DNA of 64,000 nucleotides, taken from Mycobacterium sp. (lineage in GTDB: Bacteria > Actinomycetota > Actinomycetes > Mycobacteriales > Mycobacteriaceae). Each line of letters opens with the position of its first letter. Position 1 is the first letter of the stretch. The stretch covers positions 1 to 64,000 of the forward strand of contig JAKFVT010000053.1 in the NCBI GenBank assembly GCA_021732005.1, given 5' to 3'. This document shows positions 49,877 to 58,925 of the stretch, piece after piece. Both the position numbers and the translations under genes were made by a program. A model generated the notes under the pieces. The model was given only the letters and a program-made list of their open reading frames with translations, was not told the DNA's origin and did no database searches.

Positions 49877-51397
49877 ATGGGTTCGGGTACTGCGGGCAAG
49901 AATCGCCACGTCGAGGTGGAGCGCAAGTTCGACGTTCCCGCGGGGGCGACGCTTCCGTCGTTCGACGGGCTCTCGGCGGTGTCACGCGTGGAGCGGCAGC
50001 CCGCGCAATCGCTCGACGCGGTGTACTTCGACACCCCGGGTCGCGATCTCAACGCCCATCGGATCACACTGCGCCGACGTACCGGCGGCCCCGATGCGGG
50101 CTGGCACCTGAAGCTGCCCGCCGGGCCTGACGCCCGAACCGAGGTGCACGCGCCACTGGACAGCTCCCCCGAAGGCGGCGACTCGGTACCCACCGATCTG
50201 CTGGACATCGTGCTCGCGGTGGTACGCGACCGCCCGCTGGCCCCGGTGGCCCGGATCTCGACGGCCCGCAACGTGGTGATGCTCTACGACGGGGACGGCG
50301 CGGCGCTCGCCGAATTCTGCGACGACGAGGTGAGCGCATGGGCGCTCGGGAGCGGCGGCGAGACCGGGGAGGAACAGCGCTGGCACGAGTGGGAGCTGGA
50401 GCTGACCGACGGTGAGATCGACGGCGGGCGCGACCTACTGAAGCGGCTGGGCAATCGGCTGCTCGACGCCGGCGCGGTGCCGGCCGGCCACGGATCGAAG
50501 CTGGCGAAGGTGCTGGAGACGGCGGGTTCGGCAGCGGAGGTGCCCGACGAGAACGGGGCGTCCCGCGATCCGGTGCACCAGGCGGTCGCCGAGCAGGTCG
50601 GCGAGCTGCTGGTGTGGGACCGCGCGGTGCGCGCCGACACCTACGACTCGGTCCATCAGATGCGGGTGACCAGCCGCAAGATCCGCAGCTTGTTGCAGGC
50701 CTCCGAGGACGCCTTCGGGTTGAGCGATGACGCCTGGATCCTCGACGAGTTGCGCCAGCTGGCCGGCGTGCTGGGTGTCGCCCGCGACGCCGAGGTGCTC
50801 GCCGAACGGTATGAGGCCGCGCTGAAGGCACTGCCGGCCGATCTGATCCGCGGCCCGGTGTACGAGCGTCTGGTCTCCGGGGCTCAGCGCAGCTATCAGG
50901 CCGGCCTGCGGCGCTCGCTGAGCGCGATGCGCTCGACTCGGTACTTCCGGCTGCTCGACGCGCTCGAGGCACTGGTGGCCGCGCAACCGCCGCAGGCGGC
51001 ACCGGGTGAAGAGCCCAAGCCGGTGAGCATCGACTCGGCGTACAAGCGGGTGAACAAGGCAGCCAGGAACGCCGCGCGGGCCACCGAGGATCGCGACGAG
51101 GCATTGCACCGAATTCGCAAGGGCGCCAAGCGACTCCGGTACGTCGCCGCGGCCACCGGCGAGCCCAAGGTATCGGACCGGGCCAAGACCATCCAGACTC
51201 TGCTCGGCGATCACCAGGACAGTGTGGTCAGCCGCACACACTTGGCTCAGCAGTCGCTGGCGGCGCACGCCGCGGGCGAGGACACCTTCACCTACGGCCT
51301 GCTCTATCAGCAGGAGGACGACCTCGCGAATCGCTGCCGCGAACAGCTCGACGATGCGCTGAGCGCGCTGCGGAGGACGTTCAAGAAAACGCACTGA
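49877..51397 (+). CDS. CYTH-CHAD domain protein (Rv2226-like)
   Basis: A 506-residue protein. The N-terminal CYTH (triphosphate tunnel) domain at ~10-200 has HVEVERKFDVP (the ExExK motif), YFDTPGRDL, ITLRRRTGGPDAGWHLKLP and WHEWELEL. The C-terminal CHAD domain at ~225-500 is rich in His and basic residues (VHQMRVTSRKIRSLLQ, LHRIRKGAKRLRY, LGDHQDS) and binds polyphosphate in characterised cases. It probably acts on or binds tri- or polyphosphates. It corresponds to Rv2226 and is the last backbone gene before an inserted block. Confidence 0.9.
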   Translation: MGSGTAGKNRHVEVERKFDVPAGATLPSFDGLSAVSRVERQPAQSLDAVYFDTPGRDLNAHRITLRRRTGGPDAGWHLKLPAGPDARTEVHAPLDSSPEGGDSVPTDLLDIVLAVVRDRPLAPVARISTARNVVMLYDGDGAALAEFCDDEVSAWALGSGGETGEEQRWHEWELELTDGEIDGGRDLLKRLGNRLLDAGAVPAGHGSKLAKVLETAGSAAEVPDENGASRDPVHQAVAEQVGELLVWDRAVRADTYDSVHQMRVTSRKIRSLLQASEDAFGLSDDAWILDELRQLAGVLGVARDAEVLAERYEAALKALPADLIRGPVYERLVSGAQRSYQAGLRRSLSAMRSTRYFRLLDALEALVAAQPPQAAPGEEPKPVSIDSAYKRVNKAARNAARATEDRDEALHRIRKGAKRLRYVAAATGEPKVSDRAKTIQTLLGDHQDSVVSRTHLAQQSLAAHAAGEDTFTYGLLYQQEDDLANRCREQLDDALSALRRTFKKTH

Positions 51398-51503
51398 CGC
51401 GGTGAGCGGCCGCGGCGAGAATGTCGCCGAGCGTGCCGCTGTGGTGGATCGGCCCTCCGCCGAAACCGTCGACACCGTGAATCGGGACGTTGGACGATGG
51501 GTT
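51381..51503 (-). pseudogene. Possible 3' remnant of a lost gene at an insertion boundary
   Basis: On the minus strand an open frame ends NVPIHGVDGFGGGPIHHSG, then TLGDILAAAAHRVSAFS and a TGA at 51383-51381. It has high GC at third positions, as real genes here do, but no start: the frame runs back into the end of the XRE gene. It lies exactly where the conserved backbone gives way to the inserted block. I do not recognise the family and cannot rule out chance. Confidence 0.3.
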
Positions 51504-51505
51504 CG

Positions 51506-52387
51506 CTAGGTGGGTAGGTGGGTTTCTCTGATGTTGGGGGCGCTCTCCCAGGATGCGAGCAAGTCGAGCGCGTGCGCCGTGGGTGAGGCGGGTTCGGCGA
51601 CGTAGATCGTCATCGTCAGCCCAGGGTCGGAGATCATCTCGACGCTCTCGTAAGCGAGTTCGAGGTTGCCGACGGTGTTGTGGTGGAAATTCTTGGTTCC
51701 AGCACCGTGGAGCCGGACGTCATGAGATCCCCAGCGGCGGCGGAATTCGGCACTGCGGGTGGACAACTCGCCGACCAGGTCGTGCATCGCCCTGTCATGG
51801 GGATCGCGCCCGGCCTCGGTACGAAGGATGGCCACGCAGGTGTCGGCGGCGGTGTCCCAGTCGGGATAGAAGCGCCGGGAGTCGTCGTCGAGGAAGGTGT
51901 ACCGGGCGAAGTTCGGTGTCCCTCCCGGTTGGCTGTCGTAGACCGATGCGTGCATGGCTCGGCCGAGGTGATTGGTGGCCAGTAAGTCCATCCGGCCGTT
52001 GCGGATGATGGCCGGGGGCCCGATGCCGGCCAGCACCCACTGCAGGGCGGGTCGCGCTGTCCATCGGGCGCTGGGACGGCGCCGCGGACGCATGCCGGCG
52101 CTGGTGCCGTCGGCGGCATGGGCGAGGTGAAACAGGTGCGCGCGTTCGGCGTCGTCGAGTTGCAGCGCCCGAGCGATTGCGTCGAGTACCGACGGCGACA
52201 CCCCGCCCAAGGAGCCGCGTTCCAGTTTGGCGTAGTACTCCACGCTCACCCCGGCGAGGGCTGCGACCTCGCCGCGCCGAAGGCCGGGGACGCGGCGCCG
52301 TCCGATATCGGGCAGTCCGGCCTGCTGTGGAGTGATCTTGGCCCGGCGCGAGAGCAGGAACTCGCGGACCTCGGTGCGGTTGTCCAC
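51506..52387 (-). CDS. XRE/MmyB-like helix-turn-helix regulator
   Basis: A 293-residue protein. The N-terminal helix-turn-helix (about 10-75) includes VPGLRRGEVAALAGVSVEYYAKLERG. The C-terminal ~190 residues are the MmyB-type ligand-binding domain (NGRMDLLATNHLGRAMHASVYD, ARYTFLDDDSRRFYPDWDTAAD, HHNTVGNLELAYESVEM), which in relatives binds fatty-acid-like molecules. GTG 52387 has TAGCGT 7 bases upstream. It is divergent from the SDR gene (204-base gap) and is the likely regulator of the SDR-cupin pair, a common arrangement for this family. Confidence 0.88.
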   Translation of the reverse strand: MDNRTEVREFLLSRRAKITPQQAGLPDIGRRRVPGLRRGEVAALAGVSVEYYAKLERGSLGGVSPSVLDAIARALQLDDAERAHLFHLAHAADGTSAGMRPRRRPSARWTARPALQWVLAGIGPPAIIRNGRMDLLATNHLGRAMHASVYDSQPGGTPNFARYTFLDDDSRRFYPDWDTAADTCVAILRTEAGRDPHDRAMHDLVGELSTRSAEFRRRWGSHDVRLHGAGTKNFHHNTVGNLELAYESVEMISDPGLTMTIYVAEPASPTAHALDLLASWESAPNIRETHLPT

Positions 52388-52394
52388 CTCTTCG

Positions 52395-52400
52395 ACGCTA
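52395..52400 (-). promoter_or_regulatory. -10 hexamer of a leaderless transcript (XRE gene)
   Basis: TAGCGT on the minus strand, 7 bases upstream of the GTG at 52387. Confidence 0.55.
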
Positions 52401-52591
52401 CGTCCCGCGCTCCCGGCGTGGGATGCACTACCAGTACGCGTTTCAACAGGCAGTGCCAGAAAACGCCCCTAAGGCGTTACCTGGGTGGTGGGCCCGCGGC
52501 GAGGCTGCCCGGCGCACCCCCTCGACGACGTCGCCACCACAGTGCTGCTGCGACCGTGACAGCAGAACCACGACCATTCAAGAGAGCCAGG

Positions 52592-53359
52592 ATGAACCCG
52601 TCATACGACTTCACCAACCAGGTCGCGCTGGTCACCGGCGCCGGATCCGGCATGGGATTGGCCACCGCGCGAGCATTCGCGCAATCCGGCGCCGCGGTCG
52701 TGCTGGCCGATATCAACCTGGCGGCGGTCAAGGACGCCGGCGCCGAACTGGCCGGCGCCGGCCACCAAGCCCTCGGCGTTGAATGCGACGTCTCCGACGA
52801 GCACGGTGTGGCCGCGGCGGTAAAGGCCGTCGTCGACACCTACGGCCGATTGGACATGGCGTTCAACAATGCCGGCGTCCAGATCCCGCCGTGTGATGCC
52901 GCTGATGAACCCGCCGAGGTGTTCGACCGGGTGAACGCCATCAATTTGCGCGGGGTGTGGGCCTGCATGAAACACGAACTCGCAGTGATGCGCGGGCAGG
53001 GCAGCGGCGCGATTGTCAACTGCTCGTCTCTGGGCGGCCTGGTCGGCATCCCCGGCCGTGCCTCATACCACGCGTCCAAGCACGGGGTGCTCGGATTGAC
53101 CAGCAGCGCCGCACTCGAATACGCGCCCCGCGGCATCCGCATCAACGCGGTATGTCCCGGCACCATAGCCACCCCGATGGTCACCGACATGATCGACAAA
53201 GGTGAACTCGACCGCGACGCAGCCATCGCCGATCAACCCATCAACCGCCTCGGCGAGCCCGAGGAGATCGCCGCCGCCGTGCTGTGGCTGTGCAGTCCCG
53301 GCGCCAGCTTCGTCGTCGGCGTCGCCCTGCCCGTCGACGGCGGCTATACCGCCCGCTGA
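52592..53359 (+). CDS. Short-chain dehydrogenase/reductase (SDR)
   Basis: A 255-residue classical SDR: cofactor loop VTGAGSGMGLATARA at 14-28, NNAGVQ near 91, the catalytic Ser in NCSSLGG, Tyr and Lys in YHASKHG near 157, and the C-terminal GVALPVDGGYTAR. An Asp in VLADINLA after strand 2 suggests NAD(H) preference. The substrate is unknown. ATG 52592 follows AGAGAGCCAGG. The open frame upstream to 52118 is antisense to the regulator and not coding. Confidence 0.9.
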   Translation: MNPSYDFTNQVALVTGAGSGMGLATARAFAQSGAAVVLADINLAAVKDAGAELAGAGHQALGVECDVSDEHGVAAAVKAVVDTYGRLDMAFNNAGVQIPPCDAADEPAEVFDRVNAINLRGVWACMKHELAVMRGQGSGAIVNCSSLGGLVGIPGRASYHASKHGVLGLTSSAALEYAPRGIRINAVCPGTIATPMVTDMIDKGELDRDAAIADQPINRLGEPEEIAAAVLWLCSPGASFVVGVALPVDGGYTAR

Positions 53360-53388
53360 CCCACAGAGCAATGAGAGAAGAAACAGCA

Positions 53389-53784
53389 ATGGAGATTTCA
53401 CCGAACGCCTCGCGCCCGGCCGGGCCGGGGGCCGCCGAAACGTTCACCGGAAAGGTCAGTGTCAAGCCACTATTCGACGCCAATGATGTCCGCGCGTTCA
53501 GCTCGGCCGAGGTGTCCTTCACCCCGTGTGCGCGCACCGCTTGGCACAGCCACCCCGGCGGACAAACCCTCATCGTCACCGCCGGCAATGGGTGGGTGCA
53601 GGAATGGGGCAGGGACAAGCAGCCCATCGCCGAAGGCGATGTCATCTGGACTCCACCAGGGGTCAAGCACTGGCACGGCGCAACCGACAACACCGCGATG
53701 ACCCACATCGCGATTCAGGCCTTCGTCGACGGCCGCCCCGTCGACTGGCTCGAACACGTCGCCGATGACCAGTACCTCGGATAG
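53389..53784 (+). CDS. Cupin-domain protein
   Basis: A 131-residue single-domain cupin. Motif 1 is TAWHSHPGGQTLIVTAGNGWVQEWG (His, His and Glu ligands) and motif 2 is GDVIWTPPGVKHWHGAT (His). This short type (often annotated quercetin 2,3-dioxygenase- or carboxymuconolactone-related) is frequent beside SDR genes. It starts 29 bases after the SDR stop with AGAAGAAAC upstream; an in-frame ATG at 53371 is possible. Co-transcription with the SDR is likely. Confidence 0.85.
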   Translation: MEISPNASRPAGPGAAETFTGKVSVKPLFDANDVRAFSSAEVSFTPCARTAWHSHPGGQTLIVTAGNGWVQEWGRDKQPIAEGDVIWTPPGVKHWHGATDNTAMTHIAIQAFVDGRPVDWLEHVADDQYLG

Positions 53785-53799
53785 ACGTCGGCACCGGCC

Positions 53800-54113
53800 G
53801 TGAGCAGGCTTGCCATACTCGGTGCCGGGGCAGCGATGTCCGCCATGCTCGTCGCCTGCAACACTGCAACATCGCCGTCAAGTGAATCGAAACGCGATGG
53901 AACACAGTCCATCCGGTCCACCAACAGCCCGGGAACCCCGGTTCATATCGTGATCGGGACCACCGTCATCAGCGCCGAACTGTGGGACAGCGCTCCCGCC
54001 CGAGCGCTCATCGACGGGCTTCCGCCCGACGGCGATGATCCCGCGCCGCGCGACATCGGCTGGTACGCCCCCAGCAGGGCAACTTCACCGCCACCATCGA
54101 ACTCACGACCTGA
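53800..54113 (+). pseudogene. Broken cyclophilin-like lipoprotein gene
   Basis: The frame starting at GTG 53800 gives a lipoprotein signal (MLVAC lipobox) and the beginning of a cyclophilin-like domain (PVHIVIGTTVISAELWDSAPARALIDGLPPDG). About 25-30 residues normally found next (the strand with FRD and the loop before it) are missing, and GDDPAPRDIGWYAP follows. Directly after that the correct continuation (QQGNFTATIELTT, then TGA at 54111-54113) is in another frame, and some 30 residues between are gone. This suggests two deletions, the second also shifting the frame. As written, the open frame continues with low-complexity sequence to 54198. A non-functional remnant is the best reading. Confidence 0.7.
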
Positions 54114-54298
54114 CCTCGACCGATCCCCCCGGGTGCACGGATGTACTGCCGGTACACCTACCCAGAGAAACTTCCCGGCTCGGCTCCAGCGGCGTTGACT
54201 CAACGTAGCGGGTGAGGCAAGGACTCCACACCTAGTGAAGCCGAAAACCGCACCACCACAGTGAGATTAGCGGTGCACATATGACAAGGAGCATTTCG

Positions 54299-55417
54299 AT
54301 GATCACAAAGCACACTCGCCGCACGGTGCTGACCCGGATCGGAGCGGGGGTCGCCCTGGCGGGCGTGATGACCGCCGCCGGTTGCGCACCGTCGAGTTCC
54401 GACACCGCCGCGACGACGAGTCCAGCCGTACCAGGCCCCACGCCGAACCTGCCCGCAGGAGACATGTCCGACGGGGCGGCCAACTTCTACACCAGCGATC
54501 GAGTCAACGCGCAACCCGTGTCGTTCAAGAACCAGTACGGCATGAACGTCGCAGGAAACCTGTTCGTGCCCAAAAACATCGACCGCAACACGACCCATCC
54601 CGCGATCGTGGTCGGCCACCCGATGGGGGCGGTCAAGGAGCAAAGCGCCAACCTTTACGCGACCAAGATGGCCGAGCGTGGCTTTGTCACCATGTCGCTG
54701 GACCTCTCATTTTGGGGTGCCAGCGACGGGGAACCGCGCAACGCAGTCTCACCGGACATCTACGCCGAGGACTTCAGCGCCGCGGTGGACTTCCTGCGCA
54801 CCCAGTCGTTCGTGGACAGGGAAGGCATCGGCGCGCTCGGGATATGCGGCAGCGGAAGCTTCGTGATCAGCGCAGCGAAGATCGACCCGCGGATCAAGTC
54901 GGTGGCCACCGTCAGCATGTACGACATGGGGGCAGCCAACCGCGATGGTCTGCGCAACGGCGTCAGCCTTGAACAGCGGCGCCAAGTCCTGCAGCAGGCG
55001 GCCGACCAGCGTGACGCCGAATTCCGTGGCGGCGCAACCGCGTACATCGGTGGCACGCCCGAAGAACTCACCGACCAATCCAGCGCGGTCGACCGGGAGT
55101 TCTACGACTTCTACCGCACCTCACGTGGTAACAGCCCTGACACCACCACGCACCCGACGATGACCAGCAACGTCAAGTTCATGAACTTCTACCCCTTCAA
55201 CGACATCGAGACGATCTCGCCGCGGCCCATGCTGTTCGTCGCCGGCGAGAATGCCCATTCCCGCGAGTTCAGCGAGGACGCCTACGCCCTCGCTGCCGAG
55301 CCCAAGGAACTGGTCATCATCCCCGGCGCCGGCCACGTCGACCTCTACGACCGGGTCAACCTCATCCCCTTCGACAAGCTGAGCGGGTTCTTCGAAAACA
55401 GTCTGCGAAACGGGTGA
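54299..55417 (+). CDS. Tat-exported lipoprotein alpha/beta hydrolase
   Basis: A 372-residue protein. The N-terminus has a twin-arginine motif and lipobox (TRRTVLTRIGAGVALAGVMT, then AAGC). The hydrolase domain resembles the YcjY/dienelactone-hydrolase-like group: VGHPMGAVKEQSANLYATKMAERGF, SLDLSFWGASDGEPRN, and the nucleophile region ALGICGSGSFVISAA, where the elbow reads GICGSG: Cys takes the usual nucleophile position in place of Ser. The final GAGHVDLYDRV holds the catalytic His. ATG 54299 is chosen because AAGGAG lies 7 bases before it; ATG 54281 is upstream in frame. Confidence 0.85.
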   Translation: MITKHTRRTVLTRIGAGVALAGVMTAAGCAPSSSDTAATTSPAVPGPTPNLPAGDMSDGAANFYTSDRVNAQPVSFKNQYGMNVAGNLFVPKNIDRNTTHPAIVVGHPMGAVKEQSANLYATKMAERGFVTMSLDLSFWGASDGEPRNAVSPDIYAEDFSAAVDFLRTQSFVDREGIGALGICGSGSFVISAAKIDPRIKSVATVSMYDMGAANRDGLRNGVSLEQRRQVLQQAADQRDAEFRGGATAYIGGTPEELTDQSSAVDREFYDFYRTSRGNSPDTTTHPTMTSNVKFMNFYPFNDIETISPRPMLFVAGENAHSREFSEDAYALAAEPKELVIIPGAGHVDLYDRVNLIPFDKLSGFFENSLRNG

Positions 55418-55443
55418 CAGGATTCTTCACCAGCAGCCCGGGG

Positions 55444-55850
<407 letters not shown>

Positions 55851-55865
55851 CCTGAACACGGTAGC

Positions 55866-56486
55866 TCATTTGCGGCGCAGCTGGATGATGTTGTCGTCCA
55901 GGGTGGCGTGCTGGCCTTCGGGCCCGACCACGTCGCGCTGGGCGGCCCCCACCCGGACCGTCTCCCACTCGGTGTCGTCCAGAGCCAGGCCGGCCAGCAC
56001 CTCTTCGGGAGCCGGGAACTCGTGGTGCCGAATCTCCTCCGGCGCCCACGACGGGGCTCCGCCGTGGTCGACGATCAGCAGCGTTCCGCCGGGCGCCACC
56101 GTCGCCGCCGCGCGACGCAGAATCGCGGGCCGGTCCATCTCGAGGGTGGTGTGAAAGAAGTGCGCCGACACCAGATCGAAGGGCCCCGCGGGCAGCGTCT
56201 GGGTCAGGTCGTGCTGCTGGAAGTCGATGCGCTCCAACACCCCTCGTGCCGCCGCGTCTTCCGCCGCACGGGCCAGGGCGGTGGTGGACACGTCAACGGC
56301 GACGACGTGCCAGCCGTGCTCGGCCAGCCACATGGCGTCGCCGCCCTCCCCGCAGCCCAGATCCAGTGCGCGCGAACCGGTCAGCGGTTCGACGATTTCG
56401 GCGAGCCGCGCGTTGGGGTGCCCACTCCAGATCCGTGGCTTCTCCGCGTAGCGCGTCTCCCAGTGGGTGTGGTGATCAGCAGTCAT
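55866..56486 (-). CDS. Class I SAM-dependent methyltransferase
   Basis: A 206-residue protein. HWETRYAEKPRIWSGHPNARLAEIVEPL leads to the SAM site SRALDLGCGEGGDAMWLAEHGWHV (motif I, start near 38), then VDVS (acidic end of strand 2) and LVSAHFFHTTLEMDR. It is similar to small TehB/UbiE-like enzymes; the substrate is unknown. ATG 56486; the frame is open to 56696 over the neighbour. It is divergent from the cupin regulator gene. Confidence 0.87.
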   Translation of the reverse strand: MTADHHTHWETRYAEKPRIWSGHPNARLAEIVEPLTGSRALDLGCGEGGDAMWLAEHGWHVVAVDVSTTALARAAEDAAARGVLERIDFQQHDLTQTLPAGPFDLVSAHFFHTTLEMDRPAILRRAAATVAPGGTLLIVDHGGAPSWAPEEIRHHEFPAPEEVLAGLALDDTEWETVRVGAAQRDVVGPEGQHATLDDNIIQLRRK

Positions 56487-56522
56487 GCTCGTCAGCTTGC
56501 CCTTGCCGTCGCCGGGGTGGCA

Positions 56523-57104
56523 ATGTCTTTTGCCATGCAGGCAAACGATGACGTCGATCTGCGGGTGCGCAGGCGGCTGCGGGAGCTGCGCGGCCGGCTC
56601 GGTCTGACGCTGGAGGACGTCGCATCCCGGGCCGGTATCGACGTCTCCACGCTGAGTCGGCTGGAATCCGGCAAGCGCCGGCTGGCCCTCGATCATCTAC
56701 CCCGGCTGGCCGCGGCGCTGTCGGTCAGTGCCGACGAGTTGCTCGGCGCACCCCCGGCCGCGGACCCCCGGGTGCGGGCGGCGTCGCACACCAGGCATCT
56801 GGTCACGTACTGGCCGCTGACCCGCCACAGCGGGGCAGGCGGCCCGCAGGCCTTCAAGATTCGGATCAACCCGCGCCGGCGTACCCCGCCGGCCGAACTG
56901 CCCACTCATGAAGGGCAGGAATGGCTTTACGTGCTGTCCGGCCGCCTGCAACTGATCCTCGGCGAGCAGCATTTCGTCATCGACCCCGGTGAGGCCGTGG
57001 AGTTCAGCACCTGGACACCACATTGGTTCGGCGCCGTCGACGGCTCGGTGGAGGCCATCATCCTGTTCGGCCCGCACGGCGAACGTGTGCACATGCGGGA
57101 CTAG
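56523..57104 (+). CDS. XRE-cupin transcriptional regulator
   Basis: A 193-residue protein: helix-turn-helix at ~10-68 (RLRELRGRLGLTLEDVASRAGIDVSTLSRLESGKRRL) and a C-terminal cupin (ELPTHEGQEWLYVLSGRLQLILGEQHFVIDPGEAVEFSTWTPHWFG). This layout is typical of small-molecule-sensing repressors/activators (MqsA/PuuR-like group). ATG 56523 or the in-frame ATG 56535 could be used. Divergent from the methyltransferase by 36-48 bases, it may regulate that gene. Confidence 0.87.
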   Translation: MSFAMQANDDVDLRVRRRLRELRGRLGLTLEDVASRAGIDVSTLSRLESGKRRLALDHLPRLAAALSVSADELLGAPPAADPRVRAASHTRHLVTYWPLTRHSGAGGPQAFKIRINPRRRTPPAELPTHEGQEWLYVLSGRLQLILGEQHFVIDPGEAVEFSTWTPHWFGAVDGSVEAIILFGPHGERVHMRD

Positions 57105-57105
57105 G

Positions 57106-58191
57106 TCACCCCAGATATGACGTCTGGTTCACCAGCCGCACCGAGGCGCCGCCGTCGGGATAGAACTCCGCGATGCTCAGCGACGCGAGGTCAAGGTGCA
57201 AACGGTGCAGGATGCTCGGCCCGGCGTCGAGCGCCAGCCGCAGCAGTGTCTTGATCGGCGTCACGTGCGAGACCACCAGCACGGTGGCGCCGGGATACTC
57301 GGCGATGATGCGGGTACGGACCCGCTGGATCCGTTCCTCGACGTCGACGAAGCTCTCCCCGTCCGGCGGGCGCAGACCGGTGTCCCGCAACCAACGGCCG
57401 TGCAGCTCCGGGTCGCGCTCCCTGGCCTCAGCGAACGTCAGGCCCTCCCAGGCGCCGAAGTCCGTCTCGATCAGGTCATCGTCAACGGTCACCGTCAGGC
57501 CCAGCGCCGCGGCAGCGGCCGACGCGGTGTCGTAGGCGCGCTGCAACGGCGAGCTGATCACCACGTCGACGCCGCCGCCCCCGGCCAGGTAGCTCGCGGC
57601 GGCCTCGGCCTGGCGCCGACCGGTGTCGGTGAGTTCAGGGTTGCCGCGGCCCGAATACCTTCGCTGCCGGGAGAATTCGGTCTGACCGTGCCGCAACAGC
57701 AGCATGCGAGTCGGGGCGCCCTGGTTGCCGGTCCACGCCGCGGGCGGTACGGCGACCGCACCAGCCGGCGGGTCGGCCACGGTTGTCTGCTGTTCGCGGT
57801 CCATGGCCTCGTTGGCCAGCCGGTCGGCGTAGGAGTTCTCCGCGCGCGGAATCCATTGGTAGGTCACCGAATCGAATGTCGAGGCCAGTGCGCGCGCCTG
57901 TTGGTGCAGCTCGGCCATCGCGGCGTGCTTGACCTTCCAGCGCCCGGACATCTGCTCCACGACGAGCTTCGAATCCATCGATACGGCAACGTCGTTGGCC
58001 CCGAGGCGGCGGGCCTCCTCCAGGCCTGCGATCAGCCCGCGGTATTCGGCGACATTGTTGGTGGTGATGCCGATCGCCTGGCCGTGCTCGGCCAGGACGG
58101 TCTGATGGTCGGCCGACCACACGACACAGCCGTAGCCCGCCGGCCCGGGGTTGCCGCGCGACCCGCCATCGGCCTCGATGAGAACGCGCAC
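57106..58191 (-). CDS. Bifunctional RNase H / acid phosphatase (Rv2228c-like)
   Basis: A 361-residue fusion (Rv2228c has 364). The RNase HI domain at ~1-130 has VLIEADGGSRGNPGPAGYG (first catalytic Asp), NNVAEYRGLIAGLEEA (Glu) and VSMDSKLVVEQMSG (Asp). The histidine-phosphatase domain at ~160-361 has LLLRHGQTEFSRQRRYSG (RHG, phospho-His) and VVSHVTPIKTLL. It removes RNA from RNA-DNA hybrids; the C-terminal half has acid phosphatase, CobC-like activity in M. tuberculosis. GTG 58191 begins 2 bases after the upstream stop, so it is in one operon with the two genes before it. Confidence 0.93.
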   Translation of the reverse strand: MRVLIEADGGSRGNPGPAGYGCVVWSADHQTVLAEHGQAIGITTNNVAEYRGLIAGLEEARRLGANDVAVSMDSKLVVEQMSGRWKVKHAAMAELHQQARALASTFDSVTYQWIPRAENSYADRLANEAMDREQQTTVADPPAGAVAVPPAAWTGNQGAPTRMLLLRHGQTEFSRQRRYSGRGNPELTDTGRRQAEAAASYLAGGGGVDVVISSPLQRAYDTASAAAAALGLTVTVDDDLIETDFGAWEGLTFAEARERDPELHGRWLRDTGLRPPDGESFVDVEERIQRVRTRIIAEYPGATVLVVSHVTPIKTLLRLALDAGPSILHRLHLDLASLSIAEFYPDGGASVRLVNQTSYLG

Positions 58192-58193
58192 GG

Positions 58194-58925
58194 CTACACC
58201 CCGCCGATGCGCAGCAGAATCGCCTGACACTCGGGGCAGCGGATCACCTCGTCCTCCGGCGCCGCCGAAATCCTGGCCAGCTCACCGCGATCCAGCTCGA
58301 TGCGGCAGGCTCCGCAGCGGCGACCCAGCAGCCGTGCGGCGCCGACACCCGATGTGGTCCGCTGCCGCTCGTAGAGCGCAGCCAGGCCCGGGTCGAGCCC
58401 GGCCACGAGTGTGTCGCGACGGGCTCCGCGCTCGCCGCGGACCCGTTCGACATCGGACAGTGCTTCGTCGCGGTTGTGTCCGGCAGTGGTCAGATTGGCT
58501 TGCAGCGCTCCGGCTTTCGCCTGCTCCTCGGATTGCTCACCGGCCAGCTGCTCGCGGCGTTCCATCACCTCGAGCAGCGAGTCCTCCAGGCTGGCCTGCC
58601 TGCGCTCCAGCGTGTCGAGCTCGTGCTGCAGTTCCTCGAGCTGCTTGGGGTTGACGGTGCCGGAGTCGAGGAGTTTGCGGTCCCGGTCCTCACGCTGGCG
58701 CACACCGTCGATCTCGGACTCGAATCGGGCCACCTGGCCGTCGATGTCCTCGATCGCGACCGCCAGGGCTGCCAGCCGGTCGGCGGACGCCCGCTGCTCG
58801 CCCAGGGCCGTGTCGTACTCCTGTTGCTCGGGCAGGTTGGCCGCCCGATGGGCCAGCCGCCCCAACTCGGCATCCAGCTCGGCCAGCTCCAGAAGCGACC
58901 GTTGCTGTGCCAGTTCAGCTTTCAC
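58194..58925 (-). CDS. Coiled-coil zinc-ribbon protein (C4-type, Rv2229c-like)
   Basis: A 243-residue protein. Residues ~1-175 form a long antiparallel coiled coil rich in Leu, Glu, Arg and Gln. The C-terminus has a zinc ribbon with cysteine pairs CGAC (GRRCGACRIELDRGEL) and CPEC (EVIRCPECQAILLR). The family is widely conserved beside RNase H in actinobacteria and resembles nucleic-acid-binding adaptors; the function is not established. GTG 58925 overlaps the upstream stop by 4 bases (GTGA). Confidence 0.9.
   Translation of the reverse strand: MKAELAQQRSLLELAELDAELGRLAHRAANLPEQQEYDTALGEQRASADRLAALAVAIEDIDGQVARFESEIDGVRQREDRDRKLLDSGTVNPKQLEELQHELDTLERRQASLEDSLLEVMERREQLAGEQSEEQAKAGALQANLTTAGHNRDEALSDVERVRGERGARRDTLVAGLDPGLAALYERQRTTSGVGAARLLGRRCGACRIELDRGELARISAAPEDEVIRCPECQAILLRIGGV

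Noticed and set aside
52118..52591. N-terminal extension of the SDR gene
   Set aside because: It runs antisense through the XRE regulator; the SDR Rossmann motif begins at the expected place after ATG 52592.
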